Shown one piece after another: positions 1 to 6,965 of a stretch of DNA of 35,027 nt. The notes beneath the pieces are model-generated. The model was not told the DNA's origin, ran no database searches, and saw nothing but the letters and a program-made list of their open reading frames with translations. A program made the translations under genes and the position numbers. Numbering within the stretch: position 1 is the first letter of the stretch; the number at the start of each line of letters is the position of its first letter. Origin of the DNA: Candidatus Hepatobacter penaei (GTDB lineage: Bacteria; Pseudomonadota; Alphaproteobacteria; Holosporales; Hepatobacteraceae); contig NZ_JQAJ01000003.1 of NCBI RefSeq assembly GCF_000742475.1, forward strand, positions 116,197 to 151,223. The letters are read 5' to 3'.

Positions 1-1
1 G

Positions 2-364
2 AAGACTGGTCTGCTTGTTGGTGGACAAGACCCCACAAACGGAGGCTCCTCCATCTATGAACAGGTAGAGGAGGTGAACGACGCGCTTGGCGGTGTAGGT
101 GCTAAAACATTGGCCCGCGTAGGTGAAGTGAACACAGCGCTTGGCGGCGCCGGTACCACCCTGGAACGCGTAGGTGAGGTGTTAGGACTGGTTGATGAAG
201 GGCTTCTTGTGGATACTCCTGATCTGAAAACGCAGCTTGGTGATATGATCACCACTCTTGATGGTGCACTTGATGCCAAGATTGCGGACTATGTTCCGGT
301 CGGAGCAGGGGCTACGCTTAAGCAGATTTTGACTGCTGTCGAAGCACTCACTGATCATGCCTAG
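2..364 (+). CDS. C-terminal end of a repeat-containing secreted-type protein (partial)
   Basis: The frame is open from the left edge of the window and ends at TAG 362-364, so only the last 120 or so codons are visible. The visible part contains repeated segments of the type ARVxEVNTALGGxGTT followed by RVGEV. The same motif occurs in the larger protein encoded at 1297-2526, and even the DNA stretch gtgaacacagcgcttggcgg is shared, so the two are paralogues. The tail after about residue 60 has no repeats and is hydrophilic. No function is recognised. The downstream paralogue has a signal peptide, so export is likely here too, but the N-terminus is not in view. An outer-membrane protein gene follows 70 bases downstream on the same strand. 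Confidence 0.75.
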   Translation, partial: KTGLLVGGQDPTNGGSSIYEQVEEVNDALGGVGAKTLARVGEVNTALGGAGTTLERVGEVLGLVDEGLLVDTPDLKTQLGDMITTLDGALDAKIADYVPVGAGATLKQILTAVEALTDHA

Positions 365-434
365 TAAATACGCTGGGGGCGCGGCGGACCCCGTTTTAAT
401 TTTGGTTTTTTTTGGTAAGAAAGGATAATATATC

Positions 435-1091
435 ATGAAAAAAGTATCTCTTTTGGCTTTGTCGTCGGCGCTGGTGGGCGCGGCCTTTGTGGGGCATGCC
501 GATGATCACGGCTTTAAGGCCTTTCTAGGGGTGGATGGCGGCTTTGTGAACACCCGCTCGGTGGTGGAAAAAACGGGGAGCGGCATGAGCTCTACGTCTG
601 ACATGGCGGTGATCGGCGGCGATGTGGGCCTCTTTGTGGGGGTGATGCATGTCTTTGATAACAGCATCTCGCTGGGCCTTGAGGGCACGGCGGCCTGGAT
701 TGGCTCGACAGGGCGCATTCAAGATCTGGACCAGCCTCGGGCCATGAACGTGTTGCAGCAAAAAAATGCCTATGGCATCAATGCGTTGGTGGGCTTTGCT
801 TGCCCGGCTATGCACCCCTTCATTCGCATGGGGTGGTCGAACTCGAAGTTTGATGCCAGCTATTCTGCTGAGAATTTAGAAGGGTGGGGGGCACGACAGG
901 TGTCTAAATCCGGCTTCTTGCTGGGCATTGGGGCCGACTTCTGTGTCTATGAAGGTATTTATGTGGGCGGCTCGCTCGATCACACCTGGTATGGCAACTT
1001 CTCTTATGAGACCGATGGCTCCGCTCCGGCGAACGTGAAAATGTCACCTGAAACAGACAAGCTGACCGTGCGGTTGAAGTTTGTGTTCTAA
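435..1091 (+). CDS. Outer-membrane beta-barrel protein (Omp25/OmpA-like porin fold)
   Basis: This 218-residue protein has a clear signal peptide (MKK, then a hydrophobic run ending at GHA, cleavage near residue 22). The mature part alternates polar and hydrophobic residues, with glycine and aromatic residues as in an 8-strand barrel. It ends in FVF, a C-terminal phenylalanine of the kind recognised by the BAM machinery. The AAGGA at 421-425 supports the ATG. It probably sits in the outer membrane as a small porin or surface antigen; the exact family member cannot be named. It lies between two paralogous repeat proteins on the same strand and is closed by a strong terminator at 1165-1186, so it may be transcribed with the upstream gene. 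Confidence 0.8.
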   Translation: MKKVSLLALSSALVGAAFVGHADDHGFKAFLGVDGGFVNTRSVVEKTGSGMSSTSDMAVIGGDVGLFVGVMHVFDNSISLGLEGTAAWIGSTGRIQDLDQPRAMNVLQQKNAYGINALVGFACPAMHPFIRMGWSNSKFDASYSAENLEGWGARQVSKSGFLLGIGADFCVYEGIYVGGSLDHTWYGNFSYETDGSAPANVKMSPETDKLTVRLKFVF

Positions 1092-1164
1092 GGTGCTGTG
1101 GGGGAACCCCCTGTGCAAGAAGGGCCGTGGTTACCCAACCGTTGTGGCGCGGCCCTGAAGAAAG

Positions 1165-1186
1165 AGGCGCCTTCGGGCGCCTTTTT
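1165..1186 (+). terminator. Rho-independent terminator after the outer-membrane protein gene
   Basis: A perfect 7-bp stem AGGCGCC / GGCGCCT closes a TTCG tetraloop and is followed directly by a run of five T. It separates the outer-membrane protein gene from the next repeat-protein gene. Confidence 0.85.
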
Positions 1187-1296
1187 GATGTGAGACATGT
1201 CTGTGTGTGTGGCCTTGTCCTTCCGTTTTTGGGGCGAGCTGCCCATGGGGGCTGAACGGTTCCACATAAAAGTTTAAGAATTATGAGGGTGTGATG

Positions 1297-2526
1297 ATGC
1301 GAATCGTATTGATGGGGGTGATGTCGGCGTTGTTTCTGGGGGCTTCGTTGAATCTGGGGGCGGTGAATGATCTCAAGCTTGGTCCTGGTCCTTGGGGACG
1401 CTTGGAGAGTGTGTTGAGATATCCCAACGATGGGCCCGTGAGGTACGCCACCGTGCTTTATAACAACGTGGGGTCTTTATACGGAAAAAATCCGGAAGAC
1501 ATTAAAGAGGCAGTGGCAAGCTCTCAAGCGCAAAAGAAGTGGGTTGCTGCTGATACAGATGCGGGCATCGTTCCTGCGGACACCATGACCCAGCGCATCC
1601 AGAAGACCGGCAAGCTCATCAAAAAAGATCCCACCGTGGCGGGCGCGCCTTCTCTCTATGCCCAGGTGGCGGGGGTGAACACAGCGCTTGGCGGCACGGG
1701 GAGCACCTGGAATCGCGTAGATAAGGTGGGCGCTTTGATTCAGAAGGATACGGCAGATACATCCCCCCATGACGGCGTGGCCCCGACTACATCGCTGGCA
1801 GCCCGCGCGCGGACTGTGCGCAGTTGGGTGCAAACAGATGGCGAGTCAGATGCTTTTGTTGTGGATCCTGATAGTGACCCTGTCGAGACAGGTACTCTCA
1901 ATGACAGCACATACACCCGCATGGAAAGGGTGATTTCCGCGATTCAAAAAGATGCAGACGATGAGCCTGATGAAGGCGCTGATCCAGGAGATTCGCTGTG
2001 GAAACGCACAGGTGCCGTGGCCCAGTTGATTTATCACGATCTTAATGAGGGCGAAGATAACAACGGTATTGACCCGGCTGCATCACTTTATGCCCGCACA
2101 GGTGCCGTGGCCGAGATCATTCATCATGACACTGTTAGCAACGGAGATAATGGTGTTAGTGAGAGTGTATCGCTGGCAGCCCGTGCGCGGACTGTGCGCA
2201 GTTGGGTGCAAACGAATGGCGAGTCAGCAGCCTTTGTTGTGGATCCTGATAGTGCCCCTGTCAAGACGGGCACTGTCGATGACAGCACATACACCCGCGT
2301 AATCAGAGTGAACACAGCCCTTGGCGGCAGTGGGAGCACCTGGGCCCGCGTAGATCGTGTCGCTGTAAAGGTTTTGGAAGAGCCATCAGGTAAATTAGAC
2401 GAGGACATTGGTAGCATTTTGAACAAATTACGCCTCCTTTTTCAAGCTAATCTAGGCAAGACTCTGACAAGTTGGGTGGATGCTAGGACTATTGAGGGGC
2501 TTATTAATCAGGCATCTTTTACTTAA
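1297..2526 (+). CDS. Secreted repeat protein, paralogue of the gene at the left edge
   Basis: The protein has about 409 residues. GTG 1291, ATG 1294 and ATG 1297 are in frame; GAGGG at 1285-1289 has the best spacing to 1297. A short signal peptide is visible (MRIVLMGVMSALFLGASLNLGA). The rest is built of imperfect units of about 30 residues with a core like SLYxRxxxVAxLI, each followed by an acidic, glycine-rich linker (for example DGVAP, EGADPGD). Variants include a TALGGxGSTWxRVxxV unit shared with the paralogue at 2-364. A longer 126-codon block is partly duplicated (see the repeats). The regular hydrophobic spacing suggests short helices joined by acidic loops. No known domain is recognised; a surface or host-interaction role is inference only. 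Confidence 0.75.
   Translation: MRIVLMGVMSALFLGASLNLGAVNDLKLGPGPWGRLESVLRYPNDGPVRYATVLYNNVGSLYGKNPEDIKEAVASSQAQKKWVAADTDAGIVPADTMTQRIQKTGKLIKKDPTVAGAPSLYAQVAGVNTALGGTGSTWNRVDKVGALIQKDTADTSPHDGVAPTTSLAARARTVRSWVQTDGESDAFVVDPDSDPVETGTLNDSTYTRMERVISAIQKDADDEPDEGADPGDSLWKRTGAVAQLIYHDLNEGEDNNGIDPAASLYARTGAVAEIIHHDTVSNGDNGVSESVSLAARARTVRSWVQTNGESAAFVVDPDSAPVKTGTVDDSTYTRVIRVNTALGGSGSTWARVDRVAVKVLEEPSGKLDEDIGSILNKLRLLFQANLGKTLTSWVDARTIEGLINQASFT
1791..1920 (+). repeat. Direct repeat copy 1 inside the repeat-protein gene
   Basis: This 130-bp block from the SLAARARTVRSW unit to the STYTR unit recurs at 2169-2298 with only scattered substitutions. The offset is 378 bases, an exact multiple of three, so loss or gain of a copy would keep the reading frame. 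Confidence 0.85.
2169..2298 (+). repeat. Direct repeat copy 2 inside the repeat-protein gene
   Basis: Second copy of the block at 1791-1920. A further short repeat, cgcacaggtgccgtggcc, lies between the two copies at 2005-2022 and 2095-2112, with a spacing of 90 bases or 30 codons, matching the protein unit length. Confidence 0.85.
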
Positions 2527-2708
2527 CCTTAACAGGGTAGTGCGAGGCTGTTGTGTTTGGTTTTTTGTCGCTTGACACTCAACGCCCTCAAAAAGCAGGT
2601 GTTCCTTGGGGGGTGGCACGTTGTGTCTTATTTTTGCCTAAAAAGAATATTTTTTTAATCTTTTGCCTGCAAAATCAACACTATAGGCACAAAAAAGGGT
2701 ACCGTTTT

Positions 2709-3158
2709 ATGAAAAAAGTGTTGATTCCGATGGTGTTGATTGGCAGCGTGTTGGCCATGGGCGCCGGCATTGGGTATAGCGCCCGTCATATGGGGCCGGT
2801 GAAGATTGATCTCAGGCATTTGAATGATTTTTATCAGGATTTGCAAGATCTGGATGACGGCAAGCGTACCGATGGCGCACAGCTGTTGGCGGATTATGAG
2901 AATTTGCCGAAGAATACGTATCTCTATCGCGGCAGTCCGGCCAAGATTATTGAGACGCTGGAGAAGATTAATATCATGGTGTCTGGGTTTAAGACCAAGG
3001 GCAGCAGCTGTGAAGAGCGGTATGGGCCGTTTAAGGATACAGAGTCGCTGGATGTGCGCAAGTTTACCTATGAAGGGCAGCGTATGCCGAAAAAGCGTAA
3101 ACACGCGTCGTCTGGTGGCTCAGGCTCACATAAAAAGGCGAAGCACAGTCATAAATAA
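2709..3158 (+). CDS. Exported 149-residue protein with basic, NLS-like C-terminal tail
   Basis: The ATG at 2709 begins MKKVLIPMVLIGSVLAMGAG, a signal peptide or N-terminal membrane anchor. The frame continues upstream to 2553, but that part reads as noncoding, so 2709 was chosen. The middle (about residues 30-120) is a compact hydrophilic domain with two helix-like stretches and a single cysteine at 101. The last 25 residues change character: PKKRKH at 127-132, a Ser/Gly linker, then HKKAKH at 141-146. The two basic clusters are 10 residues apart, which is the classical bipartite nuclear localisation pattern. No family is recognised. It follows the repeat-protein gene on the same strand. Nuclear targeting is a hypothesis; the tail could equally bind nucleic acid, metal or envelope polymers. 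Confidence 0.7.
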   Translation: MKKVLIPMVLIGSVLAMGAGIGYSARHMGPVKIDLRHLNDFYQDLQDLDDGKRTDGAQLLADYENLPKNTYLYRGSPAKIIETLEKINIMVSGFKTKGSSCEERYGPFKDTESLDVRKFTYEGQRMPKKRKHASSGGSGSHKKAKHSHK

Positions 3159-3322
3159 GGCCCGCCTGACCTTCTGTGCCGCTCTTCATGGGGGGGCATG
3201 GAGGGCCGGATCTGTTTCGGGATGGCCCCCTTCTCAAGGATGGGTTTGAGGGGGGCGGCCTTGAGTGTTTGACGGCTGGTGGATACGTAAAGGGCAGGCA
3301 AAAAACGTGTGAGGGATCAACG

Positions 3323-3670
3323 ATGCGGCGGTTTGTGTGTTTATTAGCATGGCTGGTGGTGCTGGTAGCGGGGCATATGGCGGTTAAGGCCAGTAAGGGA
3401 ACATGGTGGACTGTGCCCGGGCTTCATCCTAAAACGCCTCAAAGCCGTGCCTGGTTTCGCGCGCAAAAAAACAAGGTGGCCCCGGACAGCCATAAGGCTG
3501 AGCCTAACGAAACCTCACAAGATAAGGCAAACGGGAAACCAATAAGGCCTGGCGCGCCCCATGAGCGCGCGCAAGGGGGCAAGGACGGGGACCAACAAGC
3601 CCTTACGGGGCAGAATCCTTCTTGTCAGCCCCTGTGGAACCGCATCACAAAAAACAGGTGCACCACCTGA
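3323..3670 (+). CDS. Exported hypothetical protein, hydrophilic after the signal peptide
   Basis: The protein has 115 residues. GAGGGA at 3311-3316 precedes the ATG at 3323 with good spacing, so the longer reading from 3176 is rejected. Residues 1-23 (MRRFVCLLAWLVVLVAGHMA) form a signal peptide or anchor. The remainder is rich in Lys, Pro, Asn and Gln, with little hydrophobic content, and probably disordered. Two cysteines lie near the C-terminus (QNPSCQP and NRCTT). No function is recognised. It is the last gene of the plus-strand group of exported proteins and converges with the YggT gene. Two copies of ctgacctacag lie at 3667-3677 and 3681-3691, overlapping and following the stop. Confidence 0.55.
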   Translation: MRRFVCLLAWLVVLVAGHMAVKASKGTWWTVPGLHPKTPQSRAWFRAQKNKVAPDSHKAEPNETSQDKANGKPIRPGAPHERAQGGKDGDQQALTGQNPSCQPLWNRITKNRCTT

Positions 3671-3733
3671 CCTACAGAGGCTGACCTACAGACGTTAACC
3701 TATAGGCGCTCAGCCATAAGCTATTAAGGGGGG

Positions 3734-4036
3734 CTAGAGAAAATAGCGCGCGGCGGCGTGGGTAATCATGGTGCGCAAAAAGCGAATCAACAACAGCAAG
3801 ATAAGCGGCGAGAGATCCACCGTGCCAATCATGGGCACAAGGCGGCGGATGCGCTCATAAAGCGGCTCGGTCAGGGCATAGGTCAGGTGGCTGAGATAGG
3901 ACACCCATGGGCTATAGGCATTGAGAATCTGCAGAGCCGTCAGCCAGTTGAGGGCAACGCCGATGATGATGACCCACGTCATCAACGTGAGACAGATATT
4001 GACGATTTCAAGAAAAGGCAGCAGAAAAATATCCAT
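3734..4036 (-). CDS. YggT family integral membrane protein
   Basis: The protein has 100 residues from the ATG at 4036; an in-frame GTG at 4069 would add 11 residues. Two hydrophobic blocks are visible, MDIFLLPFLEIVNICLTLMTW onward and the C-terminal LILLLLIRFLR region. Between them lies the family pattern SPWVSYLSHLTYALTEPLYERIRRLVP, reading as an amphipathic loop with the conserved L.EPLYE..RR..P motif. YggT proteins are small inner-membrane proteins often linked to osmotic tolerance or envelope assembly; the biochemical role is not settled. It stands alone on the minus strand, convergent with the exported protein at 3323. Confidence 0.85.
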   Translation of the reverse strand: MDIFLLPFLEIVNICLTLMTWVIIIGVALNWLTALQILNAYSPWVSYLSHLTYALTEPLYERIRRLVPMIGTVDLSPLILLLLIRFLRTMITHAAARYFL

Positions 4037-4285
4037 GAACAATCTCGATAACGCGCGTGGGGATACCACGATAATATTGAGGGTAGGCTAGCATGCCTGA
4101 GGGTCATTTGCAAAGATCGCCTCCACCCCTTGGCCTTTTGAAGCACGCCCCGGCTTTTCAAGGGGGAGAGCGGCCGGAAAAGGGGGTTGAGGGGCCGTCG
4201 GCCTCGGCCCTGATCCTGCTAAAAAAGATTGATTTTGGCACGAAAATACGATAGGATGACCTTGTGTCTTGGCGGTGCCTTTTGG

Positions 4286-4354
4286 GCTGCACAGGGCGCA
4301 GCAGGGTCTTGCCTGAGGGAAGGACGTTTTTTAACCATTGCTCAAAGGAGGATG
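4286..4354 (+). promoter_or_regulatory. ROSE-like RNA thermometer in the Hsp20 leader
   Basis: Three consecutive hairpins can be drawn in the leader: 4286-4302 (GCTGC/GCAGC), 4308-4322 (CTTGCC/GGGAAG) and 4336-4354. In the last one the bases CATTGCTC (4336-4343) face GGAGGATG around the ribosome-binding site (GGAGG 4347-4351), with the G of TTGCT opposite a Shine-Dalgarno G. A conserved UUGCU opposite the Shine-Dalgarno with a G-G mismatch is the hallmark of ROSE thermometers, which repress small heat-shock genes at low temperature. The pairings are seen in sequence; the thermometer function is inferred. Confidence 0.5.
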
Positions 4355-4357
4355 TGT

Positions 4358-4855
4358 ATGGCAACACTTGATTTAACACCTTTATTTCGCTCGGTCGTGG
4401 GTTTTGATCGCATGGCGCCCTGGTTGGATTCAGCCATGAACCCGGATGAGAGCGGCGGCTATCCCCCCTACAATATTGAAAAACACTCTGAAGAGCGCTA
4501 TCGCATTGCCATGGCGTTGGCGGGATTTCGACAAGAAGATATTAACATTGTGACCCATGAAGGCATTTTGACGGTGCAGGGCGGCGCACAGCCCTCGGAA
4601 AAGAAAGAAGTGACTTTTTTGCACCGCGGCATTGCACGGCGTGCCTTTAAACGCCGGTTTCAGCTGGCTGATTCCATCAAGGTTATCGGCGCGCATTTGG
4701 AAGATGGCATTTTGATGATTGAGCTTGAGCGGCAGATCCCTGAATCTTTGAAACCGCGTGAGATTCCCATTGAAAAAACCCCGCCCTCAAGCCGGCGGGA
4801 CGTGAAGGAGCCAACAGCCAAGCGTGAGACCATCATTGATGCCGAAAGCGCCTAA
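4358..4855 (+). CDS. Small heat-shock protein, Hsp20/IbpA type
   Basis: This 165-residue alpha-crystallin-type holdase chaperone binds unfolding proteins in the cytoplasm. The ATG at 4358 sits 6 bases after GGAGG; the ATG at 4352 is too close to it. Family features occur in order: the N-terminal LFRSVVGFDR segment, YPPYNIE at about residue 40, the IAMALAGF strand, LTVQG, the RGIARRAFKRRFQLAD block, the GILMIELER strand and PESLKPREIPI. These match IbpA/HspH-class proteins. The C-terminal tail after residue 140 is charged and variable. It is likely controlled by heat through the leader hairpins at 4286-4354. A terminator at 4869-4892 makes it monocistronic. Confidence 0.93.
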   Translation: MATLDLTPLFRSVVGFDRMAPWLDSAMNPDESGGYPPYNIEKHSEERYRIAMALAGFRQEDINIVTHEGILTVQGGAQPSEKKEVTFLHRGIARRAFKRRFQLADSIKVIGAHLEDGILMIELERQIPESLKPREIPIEKTPPSSRRDVKEPTAKRETIIDAESA

Positions 4856-4868
4856 GGCCAAAGGGCAG

Positions 4869-4892
4869 AAGGGGCGTTCGTGCGCCCTTTTT
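4869..4892 (+). terminator. Rho-independent terminator after the Hsp20 gene
   Basis: GGGCG at 4872-4876 pairs with CGCCC at 4883-4887, extended by weaker A-T and G-T pairs, and is followed by a run of T. It ends the Hsp20 transcript 14 bases after the stop codon. Confidence 0.75.
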
Positions 4893-4947
4893 GCCGCAGA
4901 ATTTTGGTTTTTATGTATGCTGTCGGTGGCAAGCTTGGGCTGCGTTC

Positions 4948-5484
4948 TTATCTGGCAAATTTGAGCAAATCTTTGACGTGTAGATCTTTTTCTTTACTGC
5001 CGCGGCTGGATCCGAACTCAAACGCATAGGCGTCTTTAAGGCATGCGCCAAAAATCCCGGCAATGGTGGAAATAATGCCCACGGCCTCCCCAGGAAGCGT
5101 GCTTTTATAGAGCCCCAGGCTAATCAGGCACAAAATCAAGCCAAAAGCGGCTGAAAGCACCATGATATCGGCACGCAGATTTTGACGTCCGGCATGGATA
5201 TAGGCAATGTCGCGCGCGCGGGCTGTGGCCCTGTCGGCGACTTCTTCCAGTCGATAGACCTGAGCAATTTTGAGTAGGGTTTTTTGAAAGTCAATAAGGG
5301 CTTTGGGGTCTTCAGATAGTCGCTTAAAAATGGACGGTTTATCTTCAGCGCCTGTGATGCTGCGCGCGGCTTCAACAATATTTTCCGCTATTTTCGATCC
5401 TGATTCTCCTTTCAGCCAATTCACAATGGCGGGAAAAAAGGGGGCTAAAGAGGCCGCAAAGGCAAGCACAGATGTTGGAGCCAC
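4948..5484 (-). CDS. Holin of the 3-TM GTA type
   Basis: This 178-residue protein starts at a GTG (5484) preceded by AAAGGAC. The N-terminus is hydrophobic (LAFAASLAPFFPAIVNWL), the middle is a charged helix, and two further membrane segments follow (ADIMVLSAAFGLILCLISLGLY, and GIISTIAGIFGACLKDAYAFEFG). The C-terminal GSSRGSKEKD is also typical of the GTA_holin_3TM family, as I remember it. These proteins are predicted to permeabilise the inner membrane during release of phage-like particles. It is the last gene of the minus-strand structural cluster, about 100 bases after the tail gene. I see no endolysin next to it. Confidence 0.7.
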   Translation of the reverse strand: MAPTSVLAFAASLAPFFPAIVNWLKGESGSKIAENIVEAARSITGAEDKPSIFKRLSEDPKALIDFQKTLLKIAQVYRLEEVADRATARARDIAYIHAGRQNLRADIMVLSAAFGLILCLISLGLYKSTLPGEAVGIISTIAGIFGACLKDAYAFEFGSSRGSKEKDLHVKDLLKFAR

Positions 5485-5586
5485 GGTTTTGTCCTTTCTA
5501 AGCGCAAAGGGTGGGTGAAGAAGGCGTTCATGAAAAGAGAGCTCATGAAAAACAGATCAATGAAACGGAGGTTAAGTTAAGAAAAG

Positions 5587-6105
5587 TTAATGAAACGGGC
5601 GCCAGGTTTGACCATCAAAAAAAAGGGGCGTCAGCTGGCCCTTGGCATCCACTTGGCAGGCCATTTCCCCCACGTGGCCCTGCGCAGGCATGTCGGTGTG
5701 TGCATAGGTGGCCAAGACAGCTGTTTTTTTTGGAGCCGCGTTCTGTGGGGCCGAAAACACACAGGCCCACTTTTTTTCATCAAAGATCTCTCTCCCCGCG
5801 TGCGCTTGGCGCGCTCTGTATAACGATGCACCATGCTGTACAAGGTCATGCTCTTCATAGGCGGTGTGGGCCTGCCACACGCCCTTGGTGACAAAAGGCC
5901 GCGCGGGCATCGACAGGGTGAAGGTAGATCCGTGTGAGCCTTGGATGATGAGCTGCTCGCCTTCGGTCGTTACAGAGGTGAGGGTTTCAGCATGAAAATC
6001 ATCTTGTTCAAGGGCTGTGATGCGTGTATCAAGCTCACGAAAATTGTTGTCAACTTCTTGAGATGTGAGGGGAGCACCTTTGGTGTCGCGAAAAATCAGG
6101 GGCAT
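5587..6105 (-). CDS. Phage tail-fibre-like protein with a carbohydrate-binding-like module
   Basis: The protein has 172 residues. The N-terminal part (IFRDTKGAPLTSQEVDNNFREL, then TRITALEQ) resembles the oligomerising start of phage tail fibres. From residue 77 there is a pattern W77, Y83, D87, V89, Y96, H102, F108, W113, resembling small ChiC/CBM5-12-like sugar-binding modules. Almost the same spacing is found in the protein at 6958-7824. The ATG overlaps the stop of the upstream gene (TAATG), with GGAGG just inside that gene, so translation is probably coupled. A role in adhesion of the particle to the recipient surface is inferred. Confidence 0.6.
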   Translation of the reverse strand: MPLIFRDTKGAPLTSQEVDNNFRELDTRITALEQDDFHAETLTSVTTEGEQLIIQGSHGSTFTLSMPARPFVTKGVWQAHTAYEEHDLVQHGASLYRARQAHAGREIFDEKKWACVFSAPQNAAPKKTAVLATYAHTDMPAQGHVGEMACQVDAKGQLTPLFFDGQTWRPFH

Positions 6106-6965
6106 TATTCATCCTCCATGGCGTGGGTCAATGTGACGGTGAGACGGTTTTTATGTTCTTGGGTATAATGGGTACTATGATAAACCACCGGGTAACCATG
6201 CTCGATATGTTGAAGGGTGAGGGTGATGTTGCCTGACACAATATCCTCATGCAGTGTGGAGATATGCCGTAACGTTGGGTGAGAAAACACGGTTTTCTCT
6301 TTTGTGTGTGCTAATGTGTCATGCTGGGAGATAAGGGAGGCGATGGTTTTGCCGGGGAATTGCTCAAGAATCTCATAATAAATCTGTGTGCATGTGGCGG
6401 CGGTGTCTCCCCAAAAGCCTCCATAGGGGCGCAAGATATGGCCTGTGGTGGCTGGTGCTAAACGCAAATCTGTGCTGCTAAACATGGTTTCGGTGACAGG
6501 TTGTGTTTCATATAAAAAGGATTTGGTGAATAAAAGCGGAGGCATAGCAAGGTGCCACCCTTTATGGGGAAGCATAGAAAGGTCCCACCCTTTATGGGGA
6601 AGCATAGAAAGGTCCAATGTGTCTGCCCCCCAGGTGAAGGTGCCCCCCCCTTCAGGGGTGAGGCTGAGCGATGCATAGCGACCGTGCTCAAAAAACGTGT
6701 CATCCCCTTCAATGCTGGTTTTTCGATAAAGAGGCGTCGGGTTGAGGCGTTCTTGATCCACAATCAGCGTGATGGTGGGGTCGGCTTTGACAGCCTCGCC
6801 ATGCAAAGTGACGGGTAGCACGATTGAAGAAGGCATGGTTTCTGCTTTATGAAACACCGTTTCTTGTTCATCCCCCAAGGTGAGTTGAGGGTTTTCGCTG
6901 TTGATAGCCAGTGTGCTGGGGGCGTCATAGCCCCCTTCATGCCAAGGCGCTGTGTATTTATACAT
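6105..6965 (-). CDS. Phage tail protein of unknown function
   Basis: The protein has 286 residues and begins at an ATG that overlaps the end of the preceding gene by 8 bases, with GAGG at suitable spacing. It reads as a beta-rich structural protein, for example the ITLIVDQERL and SLTPEGGGTFTWGADTLDL stretches. Around residues 115-140 a tandem SMLPHKGWDL repeat interrupts it. The C-terminal motif RLTVTLTHAM recalls RLTFTLTHSHQM at the end of the hub fragment at 7870-8805. No known family is recognised. Position within the tail-tip gene run suggests a baseplate or fibre-network component. Confidence 0.55.
   Translation of the reverse strand: MYKYTAPWHEGGYDAPSTLAINSENPQLTLGDEQETVFHKAETMPSSIVLPVTLHGEAVKADPTITLIVDQERLNPTPLYRKTSIEGDDTFFEHGRYASLSLTPEGGGTFTWGADTLDLSMLPHKGWDLSMLPHKGWHLAMPPLLFTKSFLYETQPVTETMFSSTDLRLAPATTGHILRPYGGFWGDTAATCTQIYYEILEQFPGKTIASLISQHDTLAHTKEKTVFSHPTLRHISTLHEDIVSGNITLTLQHIEHGYPVVYHSTHYTQEHKNRLTVTLTHAMEDE
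6541..6615. repeat. 30-bp tandem repeat within a tail gene
   Basis: Two full units (6541-6570 slightly diverged, 6571-6600) and a partial third (from 6601) of a 30-base sequence beginning agcatagaaaggtcccaccc. The length is a multiple of three, so copies insert or delete 10 residues (SMLPHKGWDL) without a frameshift. Confidence 0.85.

Noticed and set aside
402-429. TTGGTT and GATAAT with a 16-base spacer before the outer-membrane protein gene
   Set aside because: The -10 would lie five bases from the ATG and overlaps its ribosome-binding site, so it cannot serve this gene as a normal promoter.
2553-2708. Upstream extension of the exported 149-residue protein
   Set aside because: The signal peptide begins at 2709 and the extra residues look noncoding.
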